Shown piece after piece: positions 51,196 through 63,700 of a stretch of DNA of 64,000 nucleotides. Under the pieces are notes generated by a model. The model did no database searches, was not told where the DNA came from, and saw only the letters and a program-made list of their open reading frames with translations. Source of the DNA: Rhynchopus euleeides (Eukaryota; Euglenozoa; Diplonemea; Diplonemida; Diplonemidae). The position numbers and the translations under genes are program-made. The DNA is taken from assembly GCA_963210315.1 (NCBI GenBank), contig OY723256.1, positions 2,232,001 to 2,296,000 on the forward strand. The letters run 5' to 3'. How positions within the stretch are numbered: the first letter of the stretch is position 1; each line of letters opens with the position of its first letter.

Positions 51196-52812
51196 AGAAG
51201 TCCAACCAAGTTTGGTGGGTATTTAGGTTGGTGGGTAAAAAGGTTGGTGGGGTACAAAGTTTGGTGGATTTGGGGGTCCCGGAAAAATTTGGTGGGTTTC
51301 TACCCCACCAACCTTTATAACGGTTGGCCCGTGAGACTTGTCGATTTTTGGAGGGTGGCCCAGTCAGGGGGCGCGGACGCAGCACAGCCCAATCCTGTCA
51401 CACTGTTGCACACACCATGGTGTTCATTTTTCACCTATGCACATCCGCCCTACTCTAGGTTGGTACCCCCACGCTCAGATCGACCCCACGCCAAGTCGCC
51501 TGCACCATTGCGAGTAATGTTGGTGGGGTAAATTGTTTGGTGGGGTATAAAATTTGGTGGATTTGGGGCAGGCCTGGGCGGGGAACGAGCCCTTTTTCCA
51601 GGTTTTTTGGGTCGGGGAACCAGGTTTTTTCTAAGAATTTTTACAAGGGATTTTTTGCTCGCCCCCCCACAGTTTCCAGGCGCGTGCCCGTCAGGCGGGA
51701 CCTTTTCTCTGATTTCTCTCCGCGTCATCATGTGACAGCTCTCGAGTGATGCCCAGAGATGCCTGCGGCAGAGAGTGCCCCTCATGCGCGTTACAGCTGA
51801 AAATGAACGAGGATCACCTGGCGCTCGTTCTCATCGGGGGTTGTGCTCCGCAGGGACTCAATACACCTTGGCACTCTCGCAGGGCTGGACATGCCAGCAG
51901 CTGGAGGACAGTTACAAAGCTGCCACTCCCCGACGCCACCCACCTGCTGGCCCCTTCAGGTCTGAAAGCCCAAAAGCTTTTCATTCAGCGCAGTAGGGTG
52001 ATCTCTCCGATTTTCCAAAACTGCTGGTTTACTGGTTTGGGGAACGGTCGCCGGCAGACCGTTGAAATGCCCGTGTTAGCAAGGCACACTCACGTTTCAG
52101 GTAGCGTGTCGCGTGTCACGCCTGTCGCGAACGCGGCAAGTGTACCTCCCAGGTGGGGAAGCCCGACCTCCTGTCCGATGTCAGTCAGGCTTCGAAGAAG
52201 CGCTTCATGGATGCGGCGCTGACCTCCTACGCTGCACTGTACCCGGGGAAGTGAGATAGATGGACGGGCACACGCTACATTGGGGGTCTGGGGGGCGGTG
52301 CCCCCCAGCCGCCGGAGGCCACGGTAGCGAACATCTGTTCGTGTGGGCGTACAGATTCTGTGCGAGTTGGCTGCGTCCTCAGAGGCGACTGGAGTGGTTG
52401 GATCCCGACTTGATGGGATTCGAAGGACTTGAGTACGAGACGTACGCCACAGGGGGGGTCTGGGGGGCAGAGCCCCCCAGCCGCCGGAGGCCACGGTAGT
52501 GAACGTCTGGCTCTCCAGTTGGCCAGCAAGGCGAACGGTACGTGGGACAGACTTCCCTTCCATCCTTGTGCGCGCCCTGTCGACTGGGGAAAACTTAGAA
52601 AAAGTTTTTTCCTCTGCGAAACAACCTTAGAAAAAAATTCCCCTAACAAAATTCTTAGAAAAAAACTTTTTTTCCCCTTACAAAAATTCTTAGAAAAAAA
52701 GTTCAGAATCCTGAAAGTGGGGAACAAGCCCCCCAGTTAGGAACAGCCCTGATTTGGGGGTCCCAGAAAAATTTGGTGGGTTATTACCCCACCAACCTTA
52801 GTTGGACTTCTG
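51195..52812. mobile_element. CAGAAGTCCAAC terminal-inverted-repeat element (~1.6 kb)
   Basis: CAGAAGTCCAACCAAGTTTG at the left matches, inverted, GGTTAGTTGGACTTCTG-type sequence at 52796-52812 (one or two mismatches). TTGGTGGGG/CCCCACCAA blocks recur at 51210-51320, 51516-51570 and 52770-52798. It contains both reverse copies of the 56 bp GC-rich hairpin repeat and TTCTTAGAAAAAAA repeats (52608-52700). No transposase was recognised. Confidence 0.6.
52281..52508 (-). repeat. 56 bp GC-rich hairpin repeat, copies 2 and 3
   Basis: GGGGGTCTGGGGGGC...GCCCCCCAGCCGCCGGAGGCC and ACGGTAG(C/T)GAAC occur at 52281-52336 and 52453-52508, the reverse complement of 37991-38045. Confidence 0.75.
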
Positions 52813-52833
52813 TATTCTATATTGCTCGTTTTT

Positions 52834-52873
<40 letters not shown>

Positions 52874-54621
52874 GATGGGGAGAGTGAGTGAGTGAGTGAC
52901 GGAGAGGGGTGACGTCCGCACCCCCGTTCCCCCCCCCCCCCATCCGGGCCGCAAAACAAACAAACGTACGCAAATATGCTACTTTCTACAATCAAACCCC
53001 CCATCCGGGCCCCTCCCTCGTGCTGTACGCCACCGCGCCCGCAAGACACGGTCTGCACAAACCACACAGCACTGCCCGTCCCTTCTGCACCTCTCTCTCG
53101 CCCCCACACCCCCGCCCGACAAGCAACACGGGTGGCGCTTCCCACGTGCGCATTACCTGCTGCACAGGGAGGCACTCTGTTGTGGGCTCTACTCTTGATT
53201 TCCCTTTGTCTGGCTGTCGAGAACACCGGCGGCCACGGGTGGCATGAGTCAGATGCACCCCCTCGCCCTCGCCCCCGCCCCCCCCCCCCCCCACTTTTAT
53301 CGGCCTGTGGTTGAAGAGGACAGAACCATGCGGCTTTTCGCGCTATATCAAGGACGTGTGGCGGTGTTGGATCCTGCACACTCTGCGCTATCTAGGCACC
53401 AGGTGTACAAAAATGTAAGAACGCAAAAAAAAAAGATCCCCCAAAAAACCCCGCCCCCCCCCCCTCCACTTTGTGGACGGGGAAGCACGCCCAACGGCTT
53501 TGCGTAGGGGGGCATTTGTTCACCGCCCACCACCCCCCCCCCCCCCCCACCTCTCCAATCTCTCACCCGGGTTGTCACCTGTCTTTGCCGCAAATGTCTT
53601 GTTTTGGACAAGTGAAGCTTTCCAAAAAAAAACCAAAGTCTTGGCGTGTGGGGAGGGTGGGGAGGGGGGCGGGGAAGGGAGCGGTGTCGCGCGGTGGGTG
53701 GGAAACCCCGCGCCAGAACCCCACACCGGGTATGCCACCCCGCCGCACACAGCACACAGCACACAGCACAAAGGACGCCCCTTTCTCCCGATGACGTGTA
53801 TCGGGAACAACAAATGGGGGGGGGGGGGTTTATTGTAGTGGCGCCCTTTCTTTCGAAATTTGTTTCACACCATTCAGCCCACATGAGCTCAAGTGACAAA
53901 ACGAAATGTGGGGTGGGGGGTGAGGGTGAGGGTGGGGGTGGGGGGGGGGCAGTAAGGCCCAGCCTGACGCCCCCTCCACCACGCGGCGTTTCGTACTATA
54001 CGCCACGCCGCAGCTCGTTGTCAAGAAGTGAAAACGAAAAGGGAGGGACCCTTAGATGGCTGTCCTGATGACGGGATGGGGGGTGACGAGGCAGCGAAGC
54101 CGAGACGAGAGTTCGGGGGTGTGAGGCAGGGTGGGGTGTGGGTGGGGGCGTCGGGAAGGGCGTTGCGGGGCAGGGGGTGGGTAGGTGGTGGTGGGTGGTG
54201 GGGAGGGAAAGCAGGTTGTTTCCCTTCACCCCCCCCCCCCCCCTTGCCTTCGCTGCACTGCGCACTGCACTGCACGCTCTGTGTCCCTGCAAGCGTGTCC
54301 CCGCCCCCCCTCCTCCACCTTCCGTTTATTTTCATTGCCATACCTGCCTGCAACAACAAACCAACACAAAAAGAATATCTCTTCTGCCCAAAAAAAAAAA
54401 AAAAGAATATCTCTTCTGCCCCTCTCTCTCTCTCTCCATCTTGAACACCATTTTCCCTTCGGCTTTCAGCCTAGTCGGCTCTTTGCAGAAGTGCTACTGT
54501 GCTACAAAAGAGCACGAGACCCGATGCCCCCCCCCCCCCCCCAACCCACTCGCCCCCTCTTTTGACCCTCGGCGATTCGGCGCGAACTGCGCGAGGTGGC
54601 AATGTGCGATGTGCATGGTGT
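52813..54621. other. Gene-free spacer before the giant gene
   Basis: A GA microsatellite (about 52836-52870), several C-runs (53278-53291, 53534-53549, 54231-54243, 54528-54542) and an A-run near 54391-54404. Frames here are low-complexity. Confidence 0.5.
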
Positions 54622-54683
54622 TCCTCTTCCTGCCCCCCTTGCCTCCTCCGCCCATCCGTCCGCACCTCACCCTCCTTCGGCAG
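54622..54683 (+). promoter_or_regulatory. Pyrimidine-rich tract ending in CGGCAG upstream of the giant gene
   Basis: A 60-base C/T-rich tract ends in GGCAG|G at 54683, 75 bases before the chosen ATG. A candidate splice or trans-splice acceptor by position and composition only. Confidence 0.35.
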
Positions 54684-54758
54684 GTGTGAACAAACCCATA
54701 TAGCAACAAGGACAACCAAAGTTTTTGCCACCTGCCTGTGTGTGGGGTGGTGGTGACG

Positions 54759-57700
54759 ATGCGGGGCACCTTGGCGTGTGCCGTAGCCGTTGCGGCGCTG
54801 TGTGTTACCGGTGCCGAGGCCTATGCGGAGCCGTGCGATGTGATCGCCACGCGCTACCAGAGGAGGATCAAGGATGCGGTGGCAAGCTTCCACAGCGCCA
54901 TCACGACGGCGAAGGCACGCCTGAGCTCGGGGCAGCTGTCGGTGGTTGCCACCTCGCAGGCCCTGGACTTCGTGCACCCGCCGCTGAACACGATTGTCAA
55001 CGTGACGGGGGAGCTCTCCAACAGGTTTGACGAGCTGAACGACGTCAACATGACCCTGCTGACCGCGTCCCTCCCCAGCGGCCTTCAGGTGGGCTGTCAG
55101 GTGGACGTGCAGACGTTCGACCTCTTCCTGCGCCTGCAGGTGAGCGCCACGGCGCACCCATCCTTCGCGTCGGACCTTTCCAGCCTGCCTGCCGCAGACC
55201 TGTCGTCGCTCGGTGCGACGTTCACCAACGGGGCGGTGTCCCTTGCGACGAATCTGACTGTCGCGGGCGTTGTGGAGGTTGACATCACGACGTCGGGCTC
55301 CGCGGTGCGCGTGACGGGGATGCAGGCCGTGCTGTCTGCGGAGGGTGCTGTGGACACAACCGTGTCCTGGCAGGGCATGGGGGCTGCCGTGACGGCCAAG
55401 GGCAACGTGCGGCTGACCGGTGTGACGGTGCCTCTGGTTTTCCCGACCACCGCAACGGTGACAGAGTTCGCGCAACGCCTGGGCGAGGTGCGCCTCGGAA
55501 CGCTCTCCGGTGCGCTGGACGGGCAGGTCGTCATCGGCGTGGCTGTGTCTCCTGCCGGGCAGCTGCCCTCGCCAGTGCTCGTGGTGTCCGATGCCAACAT
55601 CTTCGACACGACGCCACCCAAGGTGACGGTGGATGCCGACATCACCTCCCTGCAGGGCACCATCATCGAGCTGCTGCGCCAGCTCCAGAGGTTCAACATC
55701 GATCTCGGCGCCCTGGGCCTGGGCAGCGTGGAGCTGCCGGGGCCGGACGCAGGAGCGCTCAACACGACGCAGCTGGTGGGCGGTGTGTCCGACATGCTGA
55801 AGCTTGCCCCCGTTGCGGAGCAGTACTTCCTTCTGTTCGCAGGGGTGGCGGAGTACCCAACCTTTGCGGGGCTGATGACCTTCCTCCGTGAGAACCTGCC
55901 CGTGCCGCAGCTGTCGTCGTCTGTCGGGTTCAACGGGATCGAGCTGACCGGAGGGTGGTTCCCCCAGGAGGGCGAGGTGGCGCTGCGGCTGCGCCTCAAC
56001 CTCGGCACACAGGTCCCCCTGCTGTCGTTCGGGGGCACGATCAGCAACGTGATGGGTGACATGCAGCAGCTGTCTGCGCTGTTCGATCTGATCGGAGTGC
56101 AGGCTCCTGCACAGTCGCTTGCAGTCCCTGACTTCAGTGCGAGTGTCAAATTTGCGGCTGACCTGCTGTTGGATGTGACGCTGGGTCTGAAGACGCAGTT
56201 CATCAACGACGGGAAGCTTTCAGGCGCAGCGCTTGCAGGCAACGCCTTCCTGCGTGTGAACGACCTGTCGGCAGCTGTGTCCATCGCGGTGGACCCTGTG
56301 TCCTTCAAGGCAGACCTTCCCTTTGCAAGCTCCCTGGAGGTGCGCGACGCGTCGTTCGCAGCGAGCCTTGGGCTGCGGGCAGCATTCGGACAGGCCATTG
56401 CCGAGCCGGATCCGGACACCCCCGTGACGGCGACGACGGCTGTGCCTGTGGTGGAGATCACCGTGCTGGACCTGCTCAGCGGTGGCACCGGTGCTGCTGC
56501 CGCCTTCCTGAAGCAGCTGCAGCTGGAGGTGTACGCCACACTGGACGTGGTGGTCCCTGTCCTCCTGACGTCGTCGTTTGTCGGGGACCGTGCGCTGTCG
56601 CCCATTGTGGAGCTGCACGACGAGACCCTGCTGGGCGGCGGGCTGCCTGCCTTCGCCCTCGACCTCGACCTGGCCTTCCTTGTGCCCTCGCTGCCGGGTG
56701 GGGGCGGCGGCAGCGGGAACTCCCTGACGGCAGTGTTCTCGTCCCTCACATCCCTGCTGGACGACGTGGCGGGGCTCTCCCTGCCCACAGGGTCGCTGCC
56801 CAACATCGGGGGTGTGGACAAGCTGCTGGCGGACCTCGGCGGGAAGCTTGCCTTCACAGGGGAGCTGGACACCTACCTGGACCTGCTGGTGAAGTTCCGC
56901 AGGCTGACCAACAACCTGAACTTCGCGCTGCAGCTGGACACGCTGGATGCGGAGTCGCTTGTGGAAGCTACAGCTTTCAACATCCAGGTGCTGGACAGCC
57001 TGAAGCTGCGCTTCCCCTCCGTGTTCGAGGGGTTCACAGATGAGCTGGACAACCCGACGACTAACGCGACCTTCAGTGTGTACGGTGCCGACTTCTTGAA
57101 GTACATCCAGGTCGAGTTCGGGCTCGCTTCCACTCTTGGCGGGGCGGACCCTGCCTTCGGCCGGCAGGAGCTGGTGTGGTTCCTGGCAGTGAATGTCGAC
57201 TACGCGCTGTCTGCCGACAACGCGTTGGCACTCATCCGCGTGCTGGGCCTTGAGGCCACCTTCAGTAGCGTGGACCTGAACGGGTTCCCGGTTAACGCAC
57301 AGAACGTGAAGTTCAACCCTACAACCTACATCGCAGACCTGAAGCTGCAGCTGGGTGTGACCACCGCAACCTTCGACCTGGGGTCACTCGGGAAGCTGCT
57401 GGGGGGCAGTGTGCCCACCCTGGGTGCCAACATCGACTTCCAGCGGGCCCTGTTCGCCCTGCTGCAGGCACGCTTCCCTGCTCTGTCTGCCAAGTTCGAC
57501 GGCGTCACAGTGGGCGACCTGCTCCCCATCGACACCACGACAGGCACCACCTTCGACTGGCAGTCCTACCTGCCTGAGGTGGCATCGCTCCTGGGCCTGC
57601 CGTCCACCATCACCGTGGCGGATGTGGCAGGGCTGTTCGGGAAGCGCCCCACGCTGCAGGGCCTGGTGCGCTTCCTGAAGGCGCGCCTGCTGAACGGCCT

Positions 57701-60700
57701 CTCGACGGGGCTCAACATCGGGGGCAACACATTCTCCGCTGGCCTGACGACGGGCAACGGGCGCCAGGAGCTGAGTGCCCTCATCGGGCTGCGCTTCAAC
57801 ACCCCGTCGGTCACGGCGCTGGACGTGGTGCAGTCGCTGGAGAACATGCTGACGGGGCTGTTCAGCATGGTGGGGCAGGACAATGTCATCGGGAGCCTGG
57901 ACGCCATCTCTGCGCCTCTTCAGCAGGCGCTGAGCGGGCTGAGCCAGCACCTGCAGTTTGCAGCGACGGCCAACCTCGTGGTTGAGGCGGGGCTCGACAT
58001 CCAGCCGCTGATCAAGAGGACGGGTGCGCCGCAGCTGTTCGTGCGGGTGCATGAATTCAACTTCAACATCACAGTGGCTGTGATCAACTTCCCGACCCCG
58101 ATGAACTTTGGGCCCGGTTTTGATTTCACTGCAGTGGCTAACGCCGAGCTGACGTTCTCTGCAGTGTCGAATGCAAGCGCGCAGTCCCCGGCGGTGCTGG
58201 CCGTGCTCATCTACGACACCCTGCTGGACGAGGTGCTGGCAGACCCACAGTACTCGGGTTGCCTCACGGACACAACACCGTGCCCTCGTGCCAAGGCGAC
58301 GCTTGCCCACTTCCGGGAGGCAATGAAGAACCGCACGGCAGGCTCCTTCACCGCAGACGGCGGCCTCCCTGCCACCTTTGTGAACGGCGGCCTTGTCGGG
58401 ACCGAATTCCAGTTTGGCTTCGGTGTCGGTGGGGTGCTCGAGCTGCGTGTGACGCCCCCTCTCGGGGAGCTGATCGACGAGGACGAGTTTGAGTTCACTG
58501 GCACAGGGGTGCTGACGGCACGCGTGACGTTCGGGTTTGGGCTCGACGTGAAGGTGGACACGTCCCGCGGGCTGACAAACGTGACACTGGCGGACATTAC
58601 AGTGGCACTGCAGAACTTCACCATGGGCCTGGAGATCCAGGCGGATGTGTCTGCAACAGCGAAGATCGGCATCATCTCCGCATCCGTGTCCGGTGGCACT
58701 GGCACACTGGCTGCGTCGTTCACAGGGTCGCTGAACGGGGGCAACCCCACAGCCCTGGCGGACATCACCAGCAGCAACTTCGCCTTCTCCAAGGCAGCGT
58801 CCCTCAGCGCCTGCCTGCCCTTCTCCGCCTCTATCGGCAGCCAGGACCTGGGGCAGCTGGCTGGGGCGTCGCCCGGGCAGAGCCCTCAGGTGTGCGTCAA
58901 CGACGCAGACCTCTTCGATGGTACTGCGCCCACCATCACCCCCCTCCACATGGACAGGCTGTTCGACTTCAAGGGCCTGACGCCCCTGCAGATTCTCGGC
59001 ATTGTGCGCGGTGTGGTGAACGTTGTGCAGGAGTACCGTGAGACGCCAGTGTTTGACCTTCCCATCCCCTTCAGCGACATCGACCTGGGCGACATGCTTG
59101 ACTTTGCCGACGCGCTCTCAGCGTCTCTCATGCAGAAGATGCTGAAGGCGCAGGACGTCGCAGACCGCACTACCCTGGTGCTGTGCGTTGAGTCAGACGC
59201 GCTGATCGCCGATTGGAACGTTGCCGCGACAAACGGCAGCGCTGCGTACCAGGCTGGCCTGAGCGGGAAGATCTTCAGTGTGGTTATGAACGAAGAGCTG
59301 CAGGTGGAGCTTGAACCGGATGTGCCGGCACTGCAGGCTGCGGTCACCATCGGGGAGGTGGTGACGCTGCTGAACGACGCGCTGTTCCGTGCAGGTCTTG
59401 GGCTGTCTGTGCAGGCAAGCCAGGTGGCTTCAGGTGTGGACGCTGTGCAGCTCTGCACTAACTCGTCTGTCAAGGCAACGGACCTGCGTGTGCAGGTTGC
59501 GCTGAAGCAGACCGGGCTCGCTGCGTACACCGCCGACCCCACAGCAACAGGCGCTAACACGTTCCTCGGCTTCACAGACGGAGACGTCAAAGAGGTGCCG
59601 CGTGTGCCTGCCTTCGAGACGATTCCCGAGCTGGTGGTCGTGCTTGCTGAGGCAATCGGTGTCCCGCAGGGGGCCTTGCAGGTGACGTACGCGGACCCCC
59701 TCGGCAACGGTCAGTACAAGCTGCTCTTCAAGCTGAACCTTCCCCTGGTGCTGCCGGCACCGACTGCGACACTCACACTGGGGGCAGAGGTGCAGCCGCT
59801 GTTCGAGGTCAACGCAAGCGCAGAAATCGCACTTGACACAGTGGCCACCATCGGTTTCGAGCTGGGTGCACGCATGGGAACTACAGCTGGGAACCTCTCT
59901 CTGATGGCGACACCGCCGGGCGGTTTGAACAACTTCACCCTGGCCAGTGCGCTGAGCTTCACGCTTCTAGTGGACAGGGAGTCATTTGTCGTGCCACTGC
60001 GTGCGGGCCAGCGGCTGTACGACGAGCTCAGCCTGCAGGTCGCCGCAGTCGTGTCGGCAGGGCTCGTGTCGCGAGGCAAAACGGGCATCACAGTGCGTGT
60101 GCTGAACTACAAGGACTCCACCTTCCTGATCCAAACCACTGGGGCAAAGCGGCTGGAAGCACGCACCTCTGCGGCGTTTGAGGCCGTGACAGGGATGGGC
60201 AGCGACAAGTCGAAGGCACTGCTGTTCCAACCGATCGTGCGGAACCTCAACTTCGTCGCTGACATGGTCCTCTCCGTCACCAACGTGAACCTCGAGGCAA
60301 CACTGGCGGTGCTCCAAGCCACGTCGTATGGCGGTGCTGGAGCCATCAGCCTGAGGGCGATGGCAGAGTTCGGCACACCCGGGCAGACGATGCTGCTGGG
60401 GGAAATCCGCGACGCCATTGTCGAGGACCCCTTCAGCGTGGTGGCCGCAAACGCGACGGTCAACGCCTTCCTCGATGTGTCCGTGACAGTGACGGTGCCG
60501 AAGCTGGGTCTCCCCAACTTTGCGGTGGAGGGCACGGTGTCGGCGGCGCTGAACCCGCCCTTCTTCGTGGAGCTGCGGCCCAACTTCACCCTGCCCAACG
60601 CCAGCGACTTCGAGGTGTCGATCAACGCGCCTGCCCTGCCGAACCTCTCCAACTTCAAAAACCTGTCGCTCGCTGAGATTGTCAGCCTCATCGCCAGCGG

Positions 60701-63700
60701 TGTGGACCTCATCTTCGGCAACGACGCGAAGGGCGTGTCGGGGCTGCTCACTGGCGTGGACGTGCTGGACCTTGAGATCCCTGTGGTCTCTGTGCGCCCC
60801 CGCACCGTCGTGACGCAGCTGCAGACTATCCTTGGGGAGCTGGAGGGCCTGCTGGCTGACCCTGCCGGGGGCGTCAAGCGCATGGAGCTGCTGATCGAGA
60901 CCAAGCTAGGCCTCCCAGACGACGGGCGCGCCGACTGCACCGGGTCGTGCCTGGTGGAGTTCCAGTTCTCCCCCACGGACAACGTCTTCGTGCTGAAGCT
61001 GGAGTACGGCGTCGCCCCGCCCTCACTCCCGCAGCTCTCCCTGGACATGAACCTGCGCGAGCTCATCGGGCTGGCAGGCATCACCCTCGACACCGCAACG
61101 GCTGACGCGCTGAACGACTTCGTCGACCTGGAGGCATCGCTGTCCTTCGCCTTCGAGGGCTCAGCCTCCGCGACGCTGGAGCTGGGCGTGGATCTCTCCA
61201 GCTGGCCGTACCGCCCCTTCATCGGGGGTGAGACGGGTGTGCAGCTCAACCTGCAGGCTAACGCCACAGGCTCGCTGTCGCTGTCGCTGGGGCCGCTGGA
61301 GTTCGCCATCGAGAATGCGGAAGTCAAGCTCGACAACGGCGTGGTGGGCGCAGGGTCGGGTCCCGCCTTCCTGCGCTTCGGGCTGCAGCAGGGCGACCGC
61401 TACTACCTGTCGGACGGGTTCTCCAGCATCATCAGCGGCTTCGACCTCACGCACACAGGCATCGTGAAGGCAAACCTGCCCATCCCGGTGCTGTCCGACA
61501 CCATGTCGGTGGAGATCCCCAGTATCGTCGACTTCCTCAGCCGCAGCCACAGCGGCGTGTCGTCGGGGCTTGTGGTCTTCCAGGGCTCCCCGACGAACCT
61601 CTTCAGCTCGCTGGCCTTCAACCTGACGGGGCTCAACCCCCTTGCGGCACTGCTGACCGACAAGGAGGCTCTGCTGAAGGGCATCGAGGGCATGTTCACC
61701 AAGGTCGAGTTTGCCATCGTGGGTGCAAGCGGTGTGCTCGGGTCTCTCAACGCGCCGATTGTGGGTGATAAGATCCGCACAACAGTCGCGACGGACTTCC
61801 TCGGCAGCTTCAAGACGCAGCTGATTGGAGAGCTGCGTGCAAAGCTCAACCAGCTCACGGGGTCTGATGCAAACGCCAACGTGGCGAGCGCGCTTCGCGA
61901 TGTGATGGAGGTGCTGTTCCGCGACACGCTGGGCATCCTGAAGGGCAACACCATCCCGATCATCATCCGTGATGAGAGCGGCGTCGACATCACATCCTCC
62001 GTGCTGAACCAGACGACGGGCATCATGCTTCCGGGTGCCAACCTGGAGACTGCCGACTCGCTGGAGTGGCAGATCACCCTCGGCAAGGACATCCTCTTCA
62101 ACCTGCCCTTCGCCTTCGACCTCGGTGTCAGCGAGCTGCCGCTGAAGCTGAATGTGGACGGCAGTGTGCAGCTGCTGGTGGGGTGGAACTTCAACCTCTT
62201 CTTCGGGATGAGCGTGAAGCGTGGCTTCTTCTTCAACGTGGCTGGGACAGACCTGGAGGTGTACGCAGGGCTGACGCTCCCGGGGCTGACAGCGAAGGGC
62301 AGCCTCTTCATCCTCGAGGCAGATGTCACAAACATTGACACCGTGACGCAGCTGCTGGGGCGGGTGTCGGTGGATGTGGCAGACGTGGATGGGGACGGCT
62401 TCCTCACCTTCCGTGAGATCAAGAGCGGGGGTGCGTCGCTGATCTCTGCCCAGGCGTCGTTTGAGGCGTCGCTTGGGATGGACCTCTCGCTCGGGCTGGC
62501 GTCTCCGGGCCTGCCCTTATTCAACTTTACGTGGCGAGCGGCAAAGGTGACGACCAGTGGGCCCAGCGCCACGCATGCCCAGACACTGAACCCAAACAGT
62601 GGCTACACACGATTCCCACACACGGTTGTCTGCGGTGAGGAAAAGAGACACCCTTAGGTCTCTGCAAAAACCTGCCGCTGGTTAGCAACCTGGGGCGCCA
62701 CCCCCTAAAGTGTGAGGAGACCCGGTGGCTCAAGAAGGGTTTCCGGATCCCACGCGGAGTGAGGGTAACTAGCTAGTCTTTACCCATGGGAAGACATTGT
62801 GTGTAATGCACTCCTACGTTTTTCCAACCTTTTCGGACTTTCATCCCGTCCCCCCACGTAGTGCGAGTCCTATACGCGTCCCGAACGTACTAGGGCCACT
62901 CCCACCTGTACGTTACACTGTGTGAAACAGAGACGCAACTGCGGTGGTCTGACCTCCGTCTATGACAGAAGGGAGGCGGGCTACTCCGGCCCGGAAGCCC
63001 GCGCAGGGGGTCGCCGTGGAGGACACAGGACGAGGGGCGCCCGGCCCCCATTGGAGGTCTTGGGATCTCGGTTCTTTGGGCTCAGGGTTCCCCCTTCATA
63101 GACCAGGTCACCACCCCGGCTATTCCGGCTCCATGCACAAGGCATTTCAGCACCGAGGTAACCACCCCACCGCTGACTCTGTTCACCCCCCGCGCAGTGC
63201 AATGCGAGGGGATTAGCAGGGGCGCCACGTGCAGGCGTCAGGCGGCTTTAACCCCCAGGCGTCTCCGGGCCTGCCCAGGTTTGAGACGCAGATCTTCACC
63301 TACTACACAGCAGCATGGGAGAAGCGTGCGTCGGCAGGGGCGGCGGCAGGTGGTCTGCCGGCGCTTCCCACGGCGAACGGCACGGTGCCCGGGAATGGGT
63401 TCTCGAACCCGACGTTCATCCTGAACGACGTGTCGCTGAACCTGGGGGAGTTCGTGTCGGACATCCTGAAGCCGATCTTCCAGAAGCTGGCAGGCTTTGT
63501 GGGGCCCATCAAGCCCATCCTCGATGCGCTGTCCAAGCCGCTTCCCGTCATCTCAGACCTTGCGAAGCGCGACGTGTCGCTTCTGGAGCTGCCGGAGGTG
63601 CTGCTGAATGGGCTTCTGGGCGCCGGCGGGCCTGTGCGCGGGCGGGTGAAGAACGTTCTGGCCTACGTGAATGCTATTGAGCAGATCATCGACCTGGCAA

